From assembly GCA_903882245.1 (NCBI GenBank), contig CAIRWJ010000045.1, positions 1-5,595 of the forward strand: a stretch of 5,595 nucleotides of DNA, read 5' to 3'. The notes beneath the pieces are model-generated. The model did not search any database. It saw nothing but the letters and a program-made list of their open reading frames with translations, and was not told the DNA's origin. Below are positions 1 to 5,595 of the stretch, piece after piece. Source of the stretch: an uncultured Microbacteriaceae bacterium (lineage in GTDB: Bacteria; Actinomycetota; Actinomycetes; Actinomycetales; Microbacteriaceae). Both the position numbers and the translations under genes were made by a program. The stretch's first letter is position 1. Every line of letters starts with the position of its first letter.

Positions 1-852
1 GGGGGTGGATTTTATCGCGGACATGTGCGTGTCTACGGCCTGACGAGTGGCGCATGGGTCCAGTTGGGCAGCGACATTGACGGTGACGCCGATTACGATT
101 ATTTGGGACAATCAGTGTCGTTGAGTTCAGACGGGTCCCGCGTCGCAATCGGCGCATCCGGTGACGACGGTGCTGGATCTGGTGCTGGACAGGTGCGGGT
201 TTATGACTTGACCGGTGGCGCCTGGGCCCAGGTAGGAAGCGACATTAATGGTGAAGCTGCTGGCGATTATTCGGGATCTGCAGTGTCGTTGAGTCCCAAT
301 GGGACCCGCGTCGCAATCGGTGCACGAGGTAACGACGGTGGCGGAGATCTTGCTGGACAGGTCCGGGTCTACGACCTGACCGGTAGCGCATGGGTCCAGG
401 TCGGCAGCGACATCATTGGTGAAGCTGCTGGCGATTATTCGGGGTCTGCAGTGTCGTTGAGTCCCAATGGGTCCCGCGTCGCAATCGGTGCATCCGGTAA
501 CGACGGTACTGCATCTAGTGCTGGACACGTGCGGGTGTATGAGTTGCCCGGTGGCGGTGGTGGCGGGGTTACCTCGGAGCCACGTTCGCTGAGGGTTGGA
601 TCGAAAACAGCAACGTCGAGGAAATTGAGATGGAAGGCTCCTGCGCGCCTCAATGGTGGGACGATCACCGATTACGTCATTCAATACCGGATCGGCGGAA
701 CGAGCGAGTGGTCGACGTTCACCGACGGCATCTCAACGAGTCGCAAGGTGAAGGTCACGGGGTTGACTAAGGGAGTGAAGTATCAGTTCCAGGTCGCCGC
801 GCGCGCCGCGGGAGGCGACAGCCCCTATTCGGTGGTCACACAGGCCCGCTAG
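1..852 (+). CDS. Tandem FG-GAP/propeller-like repeat protein with C-terminal fibronectin III domain, 5'-truncated
   Basis: The frame is open from base 1 to the TAG at 850-852. The GTG at 25 is not a real start: it is the first codon of a repeat unit (VRVY), and the codons before it (GGGFYRGH) match the end of the preceding unit. The gene therefore begins outside the window. Counting from base 25, three full 56-residue units follow, each with VRVY, GxWxQ(V/L)GSDI, SVSLSx(D/N)G(S/T)RVAIGA and a final (D/N)DG. This pattern is typical of extracellular FG-GAP/beta-propeller-like repeats. A fourth partial unit runs into six glycines (176-181) and one fibronectin type III domain (about 186-275, with the core W, the DYVIQY strand, the GLTKGVKYQFQVAA strand and a terminal GDSPYS). 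The protein is probably secreted or surface exposed, with binding or adhesion as a plausible role, but no signal peptide is visible because the N-terminus is missing. There is no LPxTG signal or terminal membrane helix. The specific function is unknown. Confidence 0.85.
   Translation, partial: GGGFYRGHVRVYGLTSGAWVQLGSDIDGDADYDYLGQSVSLSSDGSRVAIGASGDDGAGSGAGQVRVYDLTGGAWAQVGSDINGEAAGDYSGSAVSLSPNGTRVAIGARGNDGGGDLAGQVRVYDLTGSAWVQVGSDIIGEAAGDYSGSAVSLSPNGSRVAIGASGNDGTASSAGHVRVYELPGGGGGGVTSEPRSLRVGSKTATSRKLRWKAPARLNGGTITDYVIQYRIGGTSEWSTFTDGISTSRKVKVTGLTKGVKYQFQVAARAAGGDSPYSVVTQAR
25..528 (+). repeat. Three in-frame tandem 168-bp coding repeats
   Basis: Three units of exactly 168 bp (56 codons) begin at 25, 193 and 361, and a fourth begins at 529 but breaks off after seven codons. 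All start with the GT(G/C) codon of VRVY. Units 2 and 3 are nearly identical in DNA: across about 100 bp from the GSDI codons onward only a handful of bases differ, with exact blocks of about 26 and 27 bp. Unit 1 is more diverged. This indicates recent duplication or gene conversion between units 2 and 3, and probably more units upstream of the window. Confidence 0.95.
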
Positions 853-933
853 GTGCCCGAGACGTTCTTCCGATTCGATTGGTTTTGACTTGACCAAACT
901 GTGAGTCACCCGACTCTACGAGTTGTGGGATAG

Positions 934-1710
934 TCAGTTTGCGCGACGAGCTCGCAGTGCCGCGTTGATATCAAATGTTCCAGTCGACTCGGACTCAGTG
1001 TCAATCGACGGCTCGGTGAAGCGGGGGTCCGCGGCGACTCCTGGCTGAGATGCACGAGCGGCTTGTTCGCGGATGCGGGCAGCTCGTTCGCGAGCCGCGA
1101 TTGCTTTGGTGTGTTCGTCGGTGACAATCAGACCCGCGCCGGCCGGAATCGATTGGTGAACGGGTGGGGTGCGGATCGGCGTCCACGTTTCGTCGACGTC
1201 GACAGCGTCGACGACACGCGTTCGGGCCGAAACTGGTTTAGCAATGGGTGCGCCCGCAGTGTTCACCGCGACCAAACCTATTAGCGCAAGAAGTCCGAAT
1301 CCCGCAGCGAGAACTAGGGAGGACCAGGCTGTGAAATAGAACGCGAATCCCGCACCTACTGTCGATATCACGATTGCGAATGTCAACCACAGTTTCATCG
1401 TGCGGTGCCGCGCGGCCACCGTGGGCGAGGCGGCAAAGGCTGCCTGGCGTTGTTCTCGTTCCGCGTTGCGATCTGTGGCACGCGCGAGTCGTTCCAATTC
1501 ACGTCGATGCTCAACGAGCTCTCGCGTCGACATCTCGTTCATCGGCGTGCGCGAACGAATCCCTAGATCCTGTGTAGTCGCGCTGATGCGTCGCGCGTTG
1601 CGTTCGATCGTTCGCGATTCGTGCCGATCGCGCAGGCTCGGAGCCAAATACACGAGCCATAGCAGTCCCCCGACGATAAACGTCAGGGTCGGTCCGAGGC
1701 CACTTTCCAC
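934..1710 (-). CDS. Conserved actinobacterial membrane protein with three predicted helices, function unknown
   Basis: 258 residues from a GTG at 1710. One hydrophobic helix lies at the extreme N-terminus (about 8-26, FIVGGLLWLVYLAP). A charged, Arg/Glu-rich, probably helical stretch follows (about 28-103, including ELVEHRRELERLARA). A helix pair lies at about 107-128 and 131-150. The C-terminal tail (about 152-258) is polar and rich in Ala and Arg, with a TWTP motif at 175-178. The same layout is seen in the uncharacterised membrane proteins that follow rimJ in many actinobacteria (Rv0996-like; Microbacteriaceae homologues are often loosely named 'large exoprotein'). It lies 58 bp after the acetyltransferase on the same strand and is probably the last gene of the galU cluster. 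Only a weak AGG precedes the start. The role is unknown; the gene call rests on length, hydrophobic pattern and synteny. Confidence 0.85.
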   Translation of the reverse strand: MESGLGPTLTFIVGGLLWLVYLAPSLRDRHESRTIERNARRISATTQDLGIRSRTPMNEMSTRELVEHRRELERLARATDRNAEREQRQAAFAASPTVAARHRTMKLWLTFAIVISTVGAGFAFYFTAWSSLVLAAGFGLLALIGLVAVNTAGAPIAKPVSARTRVVDAVDVDETWTPIRTPPVHQSIPAGAGLIVTDEHTKAIAARERAARIREQAARASQPGVAADPRFTEPSIDTESESTGTFDINAALRARRAN

Positions 1711-1768
1711 GTTGCCTACGCTAAATCAGGATGAGGGATTCGACCCCTAGGCGCGCGCGGTGTGTTTT

Positions 1769-2413
1769 TCAGCGAATCGGGGTGCTGGCCGCGATGCGAT
1801 CGACTTGAGGAATATCCGCAAGGCTTTCGTTCGCGGTTCCGCGAGTTAGTCGCGAGAGCAACCCACCCGGTACCTCGTCGATGGTGACCGCGAAACAGAA
1901 GTGGTCGCGCCAATCGCCGTCAATGTGGATGTAGCGACGCCGAAGTCCTTCGTAACGCATGCCCAGTTTTCGCACGATTCGAAGAGAGGAAACGTTCTCG
2001 GGTCGAATACAAATTTCAATGCGGTGGATTCCGAGTCCGGTGAAACACCAATCCACGACGAGGGCAACGGCGGTCGGAGTGATTCCCCGTCCGGCGCGGT
2101 CTTGTGATATCCAGTACCCGATTGAACCTGAGGAGAGCGACCCGAACGATAATCCACTGACCGTGAGCTGGCCGACGACCTCACCTTCGTGCTCGATGAT
2201 GAACGGTGCCGCTTGGTTCTGCCGGGCAAGCCTGAGCAGTGAACGGATGATGTCTCCGACCGGAGGCAACACGGAATAACCCGGAATTGTCGCTTCCCAC
2301 TTCTCGAGCCATGCGCGATTGTCCGTGAGAAGTTTTCGCAATGGCCGCGCATCGCGGGCGCGAATCGAACGGACGTGAACGCCCTCGTGGCTGAGAGACG
2401 GGACGAAAATCAC
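1769..2413 (-). CDS. RimJ/RimL-type GNAT N-acetyltransferase
   Basis: This is an acetyl-CoA-dependent N-acetyltransferase of the GNAT fold, RimJ/RimL branch, whose members typically acetylate the alpha-amino group of ribosomal or other proteins. The acetyl-CoA pyrophosphate loop is visible at about 105-111 (DRAGRGI). The helix after it is followed by GIHRIEI (128-134), PEN (138-140), the RIVRKLGM segment (145-152) and EGLRRR, then a DGDWRDH strand (165-171), all in the family's usual order. I chose the GTG at 2413 (214 residues). It overlaps the galU stop as GTGA, a classic translational-coupling arrangement, and begins just before the first beta strand (VHVRSIRARDA). An upstream in-frame GTG at 2443 would add ten basic and proline-rich residues inside galU and cannot be excluded. 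Its position after galU matches the gene named rimJ in mycobacteria (Rv0995). The substrate cannot be read from the sequence. Confidence 0.9.
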   Translation of the reverse strand: MIFVPSLSHEGVHVRSIRARDARPLRKLLTDNRAWLEKWEATIPGYSVLPPVGDIIRSLLRLARQNQAAPFIIEHEGEVVGQLTVSGLSFGSLSSGSIGYWISQDRAGRGITPTAVALVVDWCFTGLGIHRIEICIRPENVSSLRIVRKLGMRYEGLRRRYIHIDGDWRDHFCFAVTIDEVPGGLLSRLTRGTANESLADIPQVDRIAASTPIR

Positions 2414-3300
2414 GGACGGCGGTGCGCTTCGTCGTCGAGCCACTTCTCGAGTGCAGGCCCCAGGTCGGGACGTTGCAACGCGAGTCGAACGATGGCCTTG
2501 ATGTAGTCGAGTTTGTCGCCCGTGTCATAACGGCGGCCACGGAAAACAATCCCCAAGACTCCCCCGGCAATGTTGTTGGTGACCATGTGGCGAAGTGCGT
2601 CCGTCAGTTGGATTTCGTTCCCCTTGCCCGGTTCGGTGTTCTCCAGGATGCCGTAAATCTCGGGACGCAGGACATACCTGCCTATGACCGCGAGGTTCGA
2701 CGGGGCGTCTTTCGGGTCCGGCTTTTCGACGAGATCAACGATGCGCACAACGTCACCCTCTCCGATGTCGTCGATCGTCGCAATGCCATAGTGGTCGGTC
2801 ATATCGGCCGGAACCTCCATGAGGGCAATAACCGACGCGTGGTGCGCGTCGTGTGCGGCGATCATCGGTCCGAGTATGTTGTCTCGTTCGTCGATGAGGT
2901 CATCACCGAGCAGAACGGCAAACGATTCGTTGCCGACGTGCATTTTCGAGCGAAGCACCGCGTGTCCGAGTCCGCGCGGTTCACCCTGGCGAACGTAGTG
3001 CATATCAGCAAGGTCGGTGGATTGTTCGACCGACGCGAGTCGCGACGAGTCACCCTTTTTTCGAAGAGCGCTTTCAAGTTCGGGGGCATTGTCAAAGTGG
3101 TTCTCGAGTGCGTTCTTGTTTCGACCCGTGATCATGAGAACATCGGTGAGCCCATTGCGCACGGCTTCTTCGACAACATATTGAATAGCCGGCTTGTCGA
3201 CGACAGGAAGCATTTCTTTCGGCATCGCCTTGGTGGCGGGCAGGAACCGCGTACCCAGACCGGCGGCGGGAATGACCGCCTTGGTGATGGGAGATGACAT
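2410..3300 (-). CDS. galU: UTP--glucose-1-phosphate uridylyltransferase
   Basis: Makes UDP-glucose and pyrophosphate from UTP and glucose-1-phosphate in the cytoplasm, feeding glycolipid, exopolysaccharide and cell-envelope sugar synthesis. The 296 residues match the usual length of bacterial GalU. Visible signatures are the nucleotide-binding loop AAGLGTRFLPATKAMPKEML (12-31), DKPAIQYVVEE (35-45), the RQGEPRGLGHAV segment (104-115), LLGDD with the expected metal-binding Asp (130-134), VEKP (191-194), SNLAVIGRYVL (201-211), the GNEIQLTDA segment (227-235) and YDTGDKLDY (258-266). Nothing key is missing. The ATG at 3300 starts directly before the family's KAVIPAAG strand. No Shine-Dalgarno is seen; a TATCCT hexamer six bases upstream suggests a leaderless transcript. 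It is the first gene of a minus-strand cluster with the acetyltransferase and membrane protein. Confidence 0.97.
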   Translation of the reverse strand: MSSPITKAVIPAAGLGTRFLPATKAMPKEMLPVVDKPAIQYVVEEAVRNGLTDVLMITGRNKNALENHFDNAPELESALRKKGDSSRLASVEQSTDLADMHYVRQGEPRGLGHAVLRSKMHVGNESFAVLLGDDLIDERDNILGPMIAAHDAHHASVIALMEVPADMTDHYGIATIDDIGEGDVVRIVDLVEKPDPKDAPSNLAVIGRYVLRPEIYGILENTEPGKGNEIQLTDALRHMVTNNIAGGVLGIVFRGRRYDTGDKLDYIKAIVRLALQRPDLGPALEKWLDDEAHRRP

Positions 3301-3306
3301 TAGTTA

Positions 3307-3312
3307 AGGATA
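3307..3312 (-). promoter_or_regulatory. Candidate -10 box of a leaderless galU promoter
   Basis: On the minus strand TATCCT (TAnnnT, an actinobacterial -10 pattern) is followed by exactly six bases and then the galU ATG at 3300. Transcription would therefore begin at or next to the A of ATG. No TTGACA-like -35 lies at 16-18 bp, and no ribosome binding site precedes the ATG. The call rests on position and the short match, so it is tentative. Confidence 0.45.
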
Positions 3313-3329
3313 CCGTTGCGCGTCCTCTT

Positions 3330-3335
3330 TATGAT
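3330..3335 (+). promoter_or_regulatory. Candidate -10 box of a leaderless cyclo-ligase promoter
   Basis: TATGAT differs from the TATAAT consensus at one base. It is followed by six bases (GGGCAC) and then the ATG at 3342, which is the start expected from family alignment. That spacing places the transcription start on or beside the ATG, giving a leaderless mRNA, which is common in actinobacteria. No convincing -35 is visible. If the box is right, it also excludes the upstream ATG at 3294, which would precede the promoter. Confidence 0.55.
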
Positions 3336-3341
3336 GGGCAC

Positions 3342-3920
3342 ATGACCACCCATGACGACAAGGCGGAATTGCGCGCTTTTGTTCGATTAACGCGTGCTGC
3401 CCGATCGACCGAGGAACTAGCGTCGGCATCAGACGATTTCGAACAGTTTCTCGTCCATTTAGCAGACCAGTACGGGTGGCGCCGAATCGCCGCGTTCATC
3501 CCAACGCCCACCGAACCGCCCATCGCGCGCGGCATCAACACGTTGGTCTTGGACGGTGTTTCCGTGATTGTCCCGGTCTCGGCAGCCGATGGGCTGTTGG
3601 AGTGGCTGGAACTCGGTCCTGACACAATCTGGTCGACGACGAACGATTCGATGGGGATGCCGATTCCGTCAACGGGCGCGAACGCGTCGCCTTCGAATCT
3701 TGATGCGGTGCTGATCCCTGCTGCCGCCGTCGATCGCGATGGCAACAGGCTCGGGTGGGGCAAAGGCTTCTACGACCGTTTTCTGGCGTCCGTCGAGGGA
3801 AAGCCGCTGTTGATTGCCGTGGTGTTCGATTCTGATTGTGTTGTCGAAGTCCCGACGGACGAACACGACGCACCGGTCGGTGCGATTCTCACCGAAACCG
3901 AAATCTCGTTCACTCAGTAG
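3342..3920 (+). CDS. 5-formyltetrahydrofolate cyclo-ligase
   Basis: Converts 5-formyl-THF plus ATP to 5,10-methenyl-THF, returning a stored or inhibitory folate to the cytoplasmic one-carbon pool. The 192 residues are a normal length. Motifs visible are the N-terminal DKAELRAFVR (6-15), AAFIPTPTEPP (50-60), the hallmark nucleotide/folate loop DRDGNRLGWGKGFYDRFL (131-148), and the C-terminal PTDEHDAPVGAILTE (171-185). The frame is open upstream to an ATG at 3294 that would overlap galU by 7 bp. I chose the ATG at 3342 because family members begin shortly before the KxxLR helix and because a TATGAT box sits just upstream of it. It is divergent from galU, as in mycobacteria (Rv0992c/Rv0993). Its 3' end overlaps the small minus-strand gene by 7 bp, and a hairpin begins immediately after its stop codon. 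Confidence 0.95.
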   Translation: MTTHDDKAELRAFVRLTRAARSTEELASASDDFEQFLVHLADQYGWRRIAAFIPTPTEPPIARGINTLVLDGVSVIVPVSAADGLLEWLELGPDTIWSTTNDSMGMPIPSTGANASPSNLDAVLIPAAAVDRDGNRLGWGKGFYDRFLASVEGKPLLIAVVFDSDCVVEVPTDEHDAPVGAILTETEISFTQ

Positions 3921-4057
3921 TGAGGCGGCTTTTCCGCCTTAAGGCGTTCGTCATTTTCGGTCTCCGAGTGGCGGTCGGGTTCCGGAGCGGGCGTCGGGTC
4001 AGTCCCGAGTGGGGCCGGGCGAACAACTCGGCGCTTAGGCGGCTTCTTGTCCGTCAC
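3914..4057 (-). CDS. Small conserved-looking 47-residue protein, function unknown
   Basis: A GTG at 4057 opens a 47-codon frame ending in TGA at 3914-3916. The product starts MTDKKPPKRRVVRPAP (a basic, proline-rich head), continues LGTDPTPAPEPDRHSE and closes with ENDERLKAEKPPHY. That acidic tail with a final KPPH-aromatic resembles short uncharacterised actinobacterial proteins I have seen, although I could not search for it. About 70 percent of third codon positions are G or C, in keeping with its neighbours, and the frame fills the whole gap between the convergent genes. It overlaps the helicase end by 23 bp, which suggests translational coupling, and the cyclo-ligase end by 7 bp. A weak GAGAG sits eight bases before the GTG. 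There is no helix, signal peptide or known domain, and it is probably largely disordered. Function is unknown. The gene call is moderately confident. Confidence 0.7.
   Translation of the reverse strand: MTDKKPPKRRVVRPAPLGTDPTPAPEPDRHSETENDERLKAEKPPHY
3921..3941 (+). terminator. Hairpin directly after the cyclo-ligase stop, candidate terminator
   Basis: TGAGGCGG (3921-3928) pairs with CCGCCTTA (3934-3941) around a five-base CTTTT loop, giving an 8-bp stem with one G-T wobble. It starts at the base after the cyclo-ligase stop, where a terminator is expected. The weakness is the tail: a run of four T appears only about 12 bases later. The downstream arm also belongs to a perfect palindrome, CGCCTTAAGGCG (3935-3946), so an alternative fold exists. 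The hairpin lies within the last codons of the small minus-strand gene. Confidence 0.4.
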
Positions 4058-5595
4058 GAAGAATTCTCTCGATCTGATCGGCGACGAGGTCCGGGCTGAG
4101 GAACAACTGGAGCTCGTGTATTCGGGCGTATCGCCAACCGCAGCGCACCAGCATGTCTGGTCGGATTCGGAGTCCTTCGCGCAGTGTCATGGGCATGATG
4201 TTGTCGTCGATATCAATCGCGACGCAATTGTCACCCATGCGCGCTGCGAGCGGAATCCCCGGTACGTCGGTGAGAAGCGTCATGCCACGAGCACTGAGTC
4301 GCGTGCCGAGGTCGTTCATCAGTGGGTGTTGTTCGCTCTGGTGCGGAACGAACGCGAGAGTTTCATCGATGAACCGCCCGAGAGCGTTGACACCCTGTGA
4401 CATTCGCTCATCGCGGAGTTCAGCGGTACTCAGTGCCGAAATCACCGTGAGATGGCGTGTGGCCCGAGTCATCGCGACTCCGATGAGGCGTTCGCCGTCC
4501 TCCGTGGACAGCGAACCGAGGTCACTAAGGACGCGACCGTGGGGGCTGCGGCCAAACCCAAGGGCAAAAATCACTCGATCGCGCGTCACAGCCGATGCCT
4601 GCTGCAAGCTGAGCACAACGAATGGCGAGTCAGCGTGTCGGGTGAAGAAATCTTGCAACGTCCGGTTTGCCGGCAACGCGCTGTGGATTGCATCCTGCAC
4701 ACGCGCCACGGTGACGGATGACGCGCTGATGACCATGAGCGAGTGCTCTGGGTGAAGCGTCGCGTGCTCGACAACATTGGCAACGATGGCATCGAGTTCG
4801 GTGGCGGTCGCCTCAATACGGCCTGTCTTTTCGTCGAGTGGGCCTTTGCCCTCGACATTGATAAACGACAATCCACTTTCGCCCAGTGACGCCGACGCGA
4901 GAGGCCACGCGCGTAACCCATCCACATAAAACTGAGTCGAGATCTGCGCGGCGAGTCCGGTTCCCAGCGGGCGGTAAGACATCGACATCGCGTGGGTTGG
5001 CAGAATCTGCGCAAGTTCGGCCAGCACCGAGCGCGACCCCAGCCCAGCTTCAACAGAATCGTCTGGTGTCACGGTAAACGAGGTTGGACGATCAATGACA
5101 GGGTCGCCGAATGTGACAATCTGTTCACCGCGGGAAATCGTGGGAGCAACCTCGGCGACGGACATCGCCCCAGCGTCGACAAGAATCACGACATCGAATC
5201 GTTGATTTGGCGCGAGCGTTCCAATTTCATACGGAGAAATGCACCACACCGGCGCCAAAATGTCGGTCAGCGTCGGTGCAACCGCAACGAGGTTCGTGAC
5301 GGACGTTGGGCCCACGGTCAATGCGGTCTTGATTGCTGAGGTCTCGTCGGGAAGGTCAGTGATGGCGATTCGCCAGGATTCGGCGAGTGAATGCGCGAGT
5401 TTCTGGGCGTTACCCGTGATGTGGGCCTGGTCGACTAGTCGGTAATCGTTCTCAAGGCGATCCAGAATCGTCGTATCTGCGCCAAGCAACTGACCACGAT
5501 CCGCGATGATTGCTTCGAGGACCCCGCGCCACCACGCAAGCTGAAGTTCGGCGGTGATGATGTCGCGCGTCACGATTCGTCCAGCAAAAACCTGA
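4035..5595 (-). CDS. SF1 (Upf1/DNA2-like) helicase C-terminal portion with endonuclease-like tail, 5'-truncated
   Basis: The frame stays open to the window edge; codons before the GTG at 5573 read QVFAGRI in continuity, so the gene starts outside. Counting from 5573, FDVVILVDAGAM (126-137) sits where motif II (Walker B) belongs, followed by the motif III-like IVTFGD (152-157). MSYRPLGTGLAAQ (198-210), with a following FY (215-216), resembles the motif after III in Upf1-like helicases. Residues 318-341 match motif V, and VAMTRATRHLTV (366-377) is a clear motif VI with the arginine finger. The Walker A motif must lie in the missing part. The end (about 415-505, with VAIDIDD, REGLRIRPDML, CGWRYARIHELQLF) resembles the MTES_1575/Vsr-like endonuclease-fold domain attached to related actinobacterial helicases, but catalytic residues look degenerate. 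It probably unwinds nucleic acids in repair or defence; the exact role is unknown. The small gene follows with a 23-bp overlap. Confidence 0.85.
   Translation of the reverse strand, partial: QVFAGRIVTRDIITAELQLAWWRGVLEAIIADRGQLLGADTTILDRLENDYRLVDQAHITGNAQKLAHSLAESWRIAITDLPDETSAIKTALTVGPTSVTNLVAVAPTLTDILAPVWCISPYEIGTLAPNQRFDVVILVDAGAMSVAEVAPTISRGEQIVTFGDPVIDRPTSFTVTPDDSVEAGLGSRSVLAELAQILPTHAMSMSYRPLGTGLAAQISTQFYVDGLRAWPLASASLGESGLSFINVEGKGPLDEKTGRIEATATELDAIVANVVEHATLHPEHSLMVISASSVTVARVQDAIHSALPANRTLQDFFTRHADSPFVVLSLQQASAVTRDRVIFALGFGRSPHGRVLSDLGSLSTEDGERLIGVAMTRATRHLTVISALSTAELRDERMSQGVNALGRFIDETLAFVPHQSEQHPLMNDLGTRLSARGMTLLTDVPGIPLAARMGDNCVAIDIDDNIMPMTLREGLRIRPDMLVRCGWRYARIHELQLFLSPDLVADQIERILRDGQEAA

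Noticed and set aside
127..684. 185-codon minus-strand frame opposite the repeat array.
   Set aside because: Its internal repetition (for example VVTxCxDCDAGPI) only mirrors the sense repeats; it is a shadow of the true coding frame.
903..916. GAGTC-ACCC-GACTC hairpin in the 81-bp gap (853-933) between the convergent repeat-protein and membrane-protein genes, considered as a bidirectional terminator.
   Set aside because: The stem is only five base pairs with no T tract on either strand. A nearby TTGGT/ACCAA pairing is equally weak. Nothing else recognisable lies in the gap.
1734..1748. Minus-strand AGGGGTCGAATCCCT between the acetyltransferase and the membrane protein resembles a tRNA T-arm.
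   Set aside because: The T54 position is G, the surrounding bases form no acceptor, anticodon or D arm, and the upstream bases are the coding end of the acetyltransferase. It is just a short hairpin in a 58-bp gap, without a T run to call it a terminator.
2422..3297. 291-codon open frame on the plus strand, fully antisense to galU.
   Set aside because: galU is unambiguous. The antisense translation has no recognisable motif, and long antisense frames are common opposite GC-biased genes.
3294..3341. Upstream ATG (3294) as the cyclo-ligase start, adding 16 residues.
   Set aside because: It overlaps galU, would lie upstream of the candidate -10 box, and extends beyond the usual N-terminus of the family.
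4153..4755. 200-codon plus-strand frame opposite the helicase.
   Set aside because: The product is rich in Arg and Ser without motifs, and it lies wholly antisense to conserved helicase motifs V and VI.

Overview
The window looks like a chromosomal segment of an actinobacterium, most likely Microbacteriaceae and possibly one of the aquatic lineages with moderate GC. Three things point there: moderately high GC with G/C-biased third codon positions, frequent GTG starts, and the gene order. A 5-formyltetrahydrofolate cyclo-ligase diverges from galU, which is followed by a RimJ-type acetyltransferase and a small multi-pass membrane protein. This is the order I recall around Mycobacterium tuberculosis Rv0992c-Rv0996, except that the moeA/glp gene usually found between galU and rimJ is absent. 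The genus is inference from memory; no search was run.

Layout. Positions 1-852 (+) hold the 3' end of a secreted-type repeat protein. It has three full tandem 56-residue FG-GAP/propeller-like repeats, a hexaglycine linker and one fibronectin type III domain. It converges on a minus-strand cluster: galU (2410-3300), a GNAT acetyltransferase whose likely GTG start overlaps the galU stop as GTGA, and a three-helix membrane protein (934-1710). On the other side of a 41-bp gap, the folate cyclo-ligase (3342-3920, +) is transcribed divergently. Both divergent genes have a TAnnnT -10-like hexamer exactly six bases before their ATG, which suggests two leaderless promoters arranged back to back.

The right part (4035-5595, -) is the C-terminal portion of a large SF1 (Upf1/DNA2-like) helicase whose frame stays open through the window edge. 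It ends in what looks like a degenerate restriction-endonuclease-fold domain. Downstream, a 47-residue ORF (3914-4057, -) overlaps the helicase end by 23 bp and the cyclo-ligase end by 7 bp. It fills what would otherwise seem an empty convergent intergenic region.

Functionally, GalU supplies UDP-glucose for envelope polysaccharides. The cyclo-ligase rescues 5-formyl-THF into the one-carbon pool. The acetyltransferase and membrane protein are co-transcribed passengers of uncertain role. The helicase acts on nucleic acids, for repair or possibly defence. No tRNA, rRNA, CRISPR or insertion sequence was seen. There is no gene-free stretch longer than 300 bases; the gaps are 853-933, 1711-1768 and 3301-3341.
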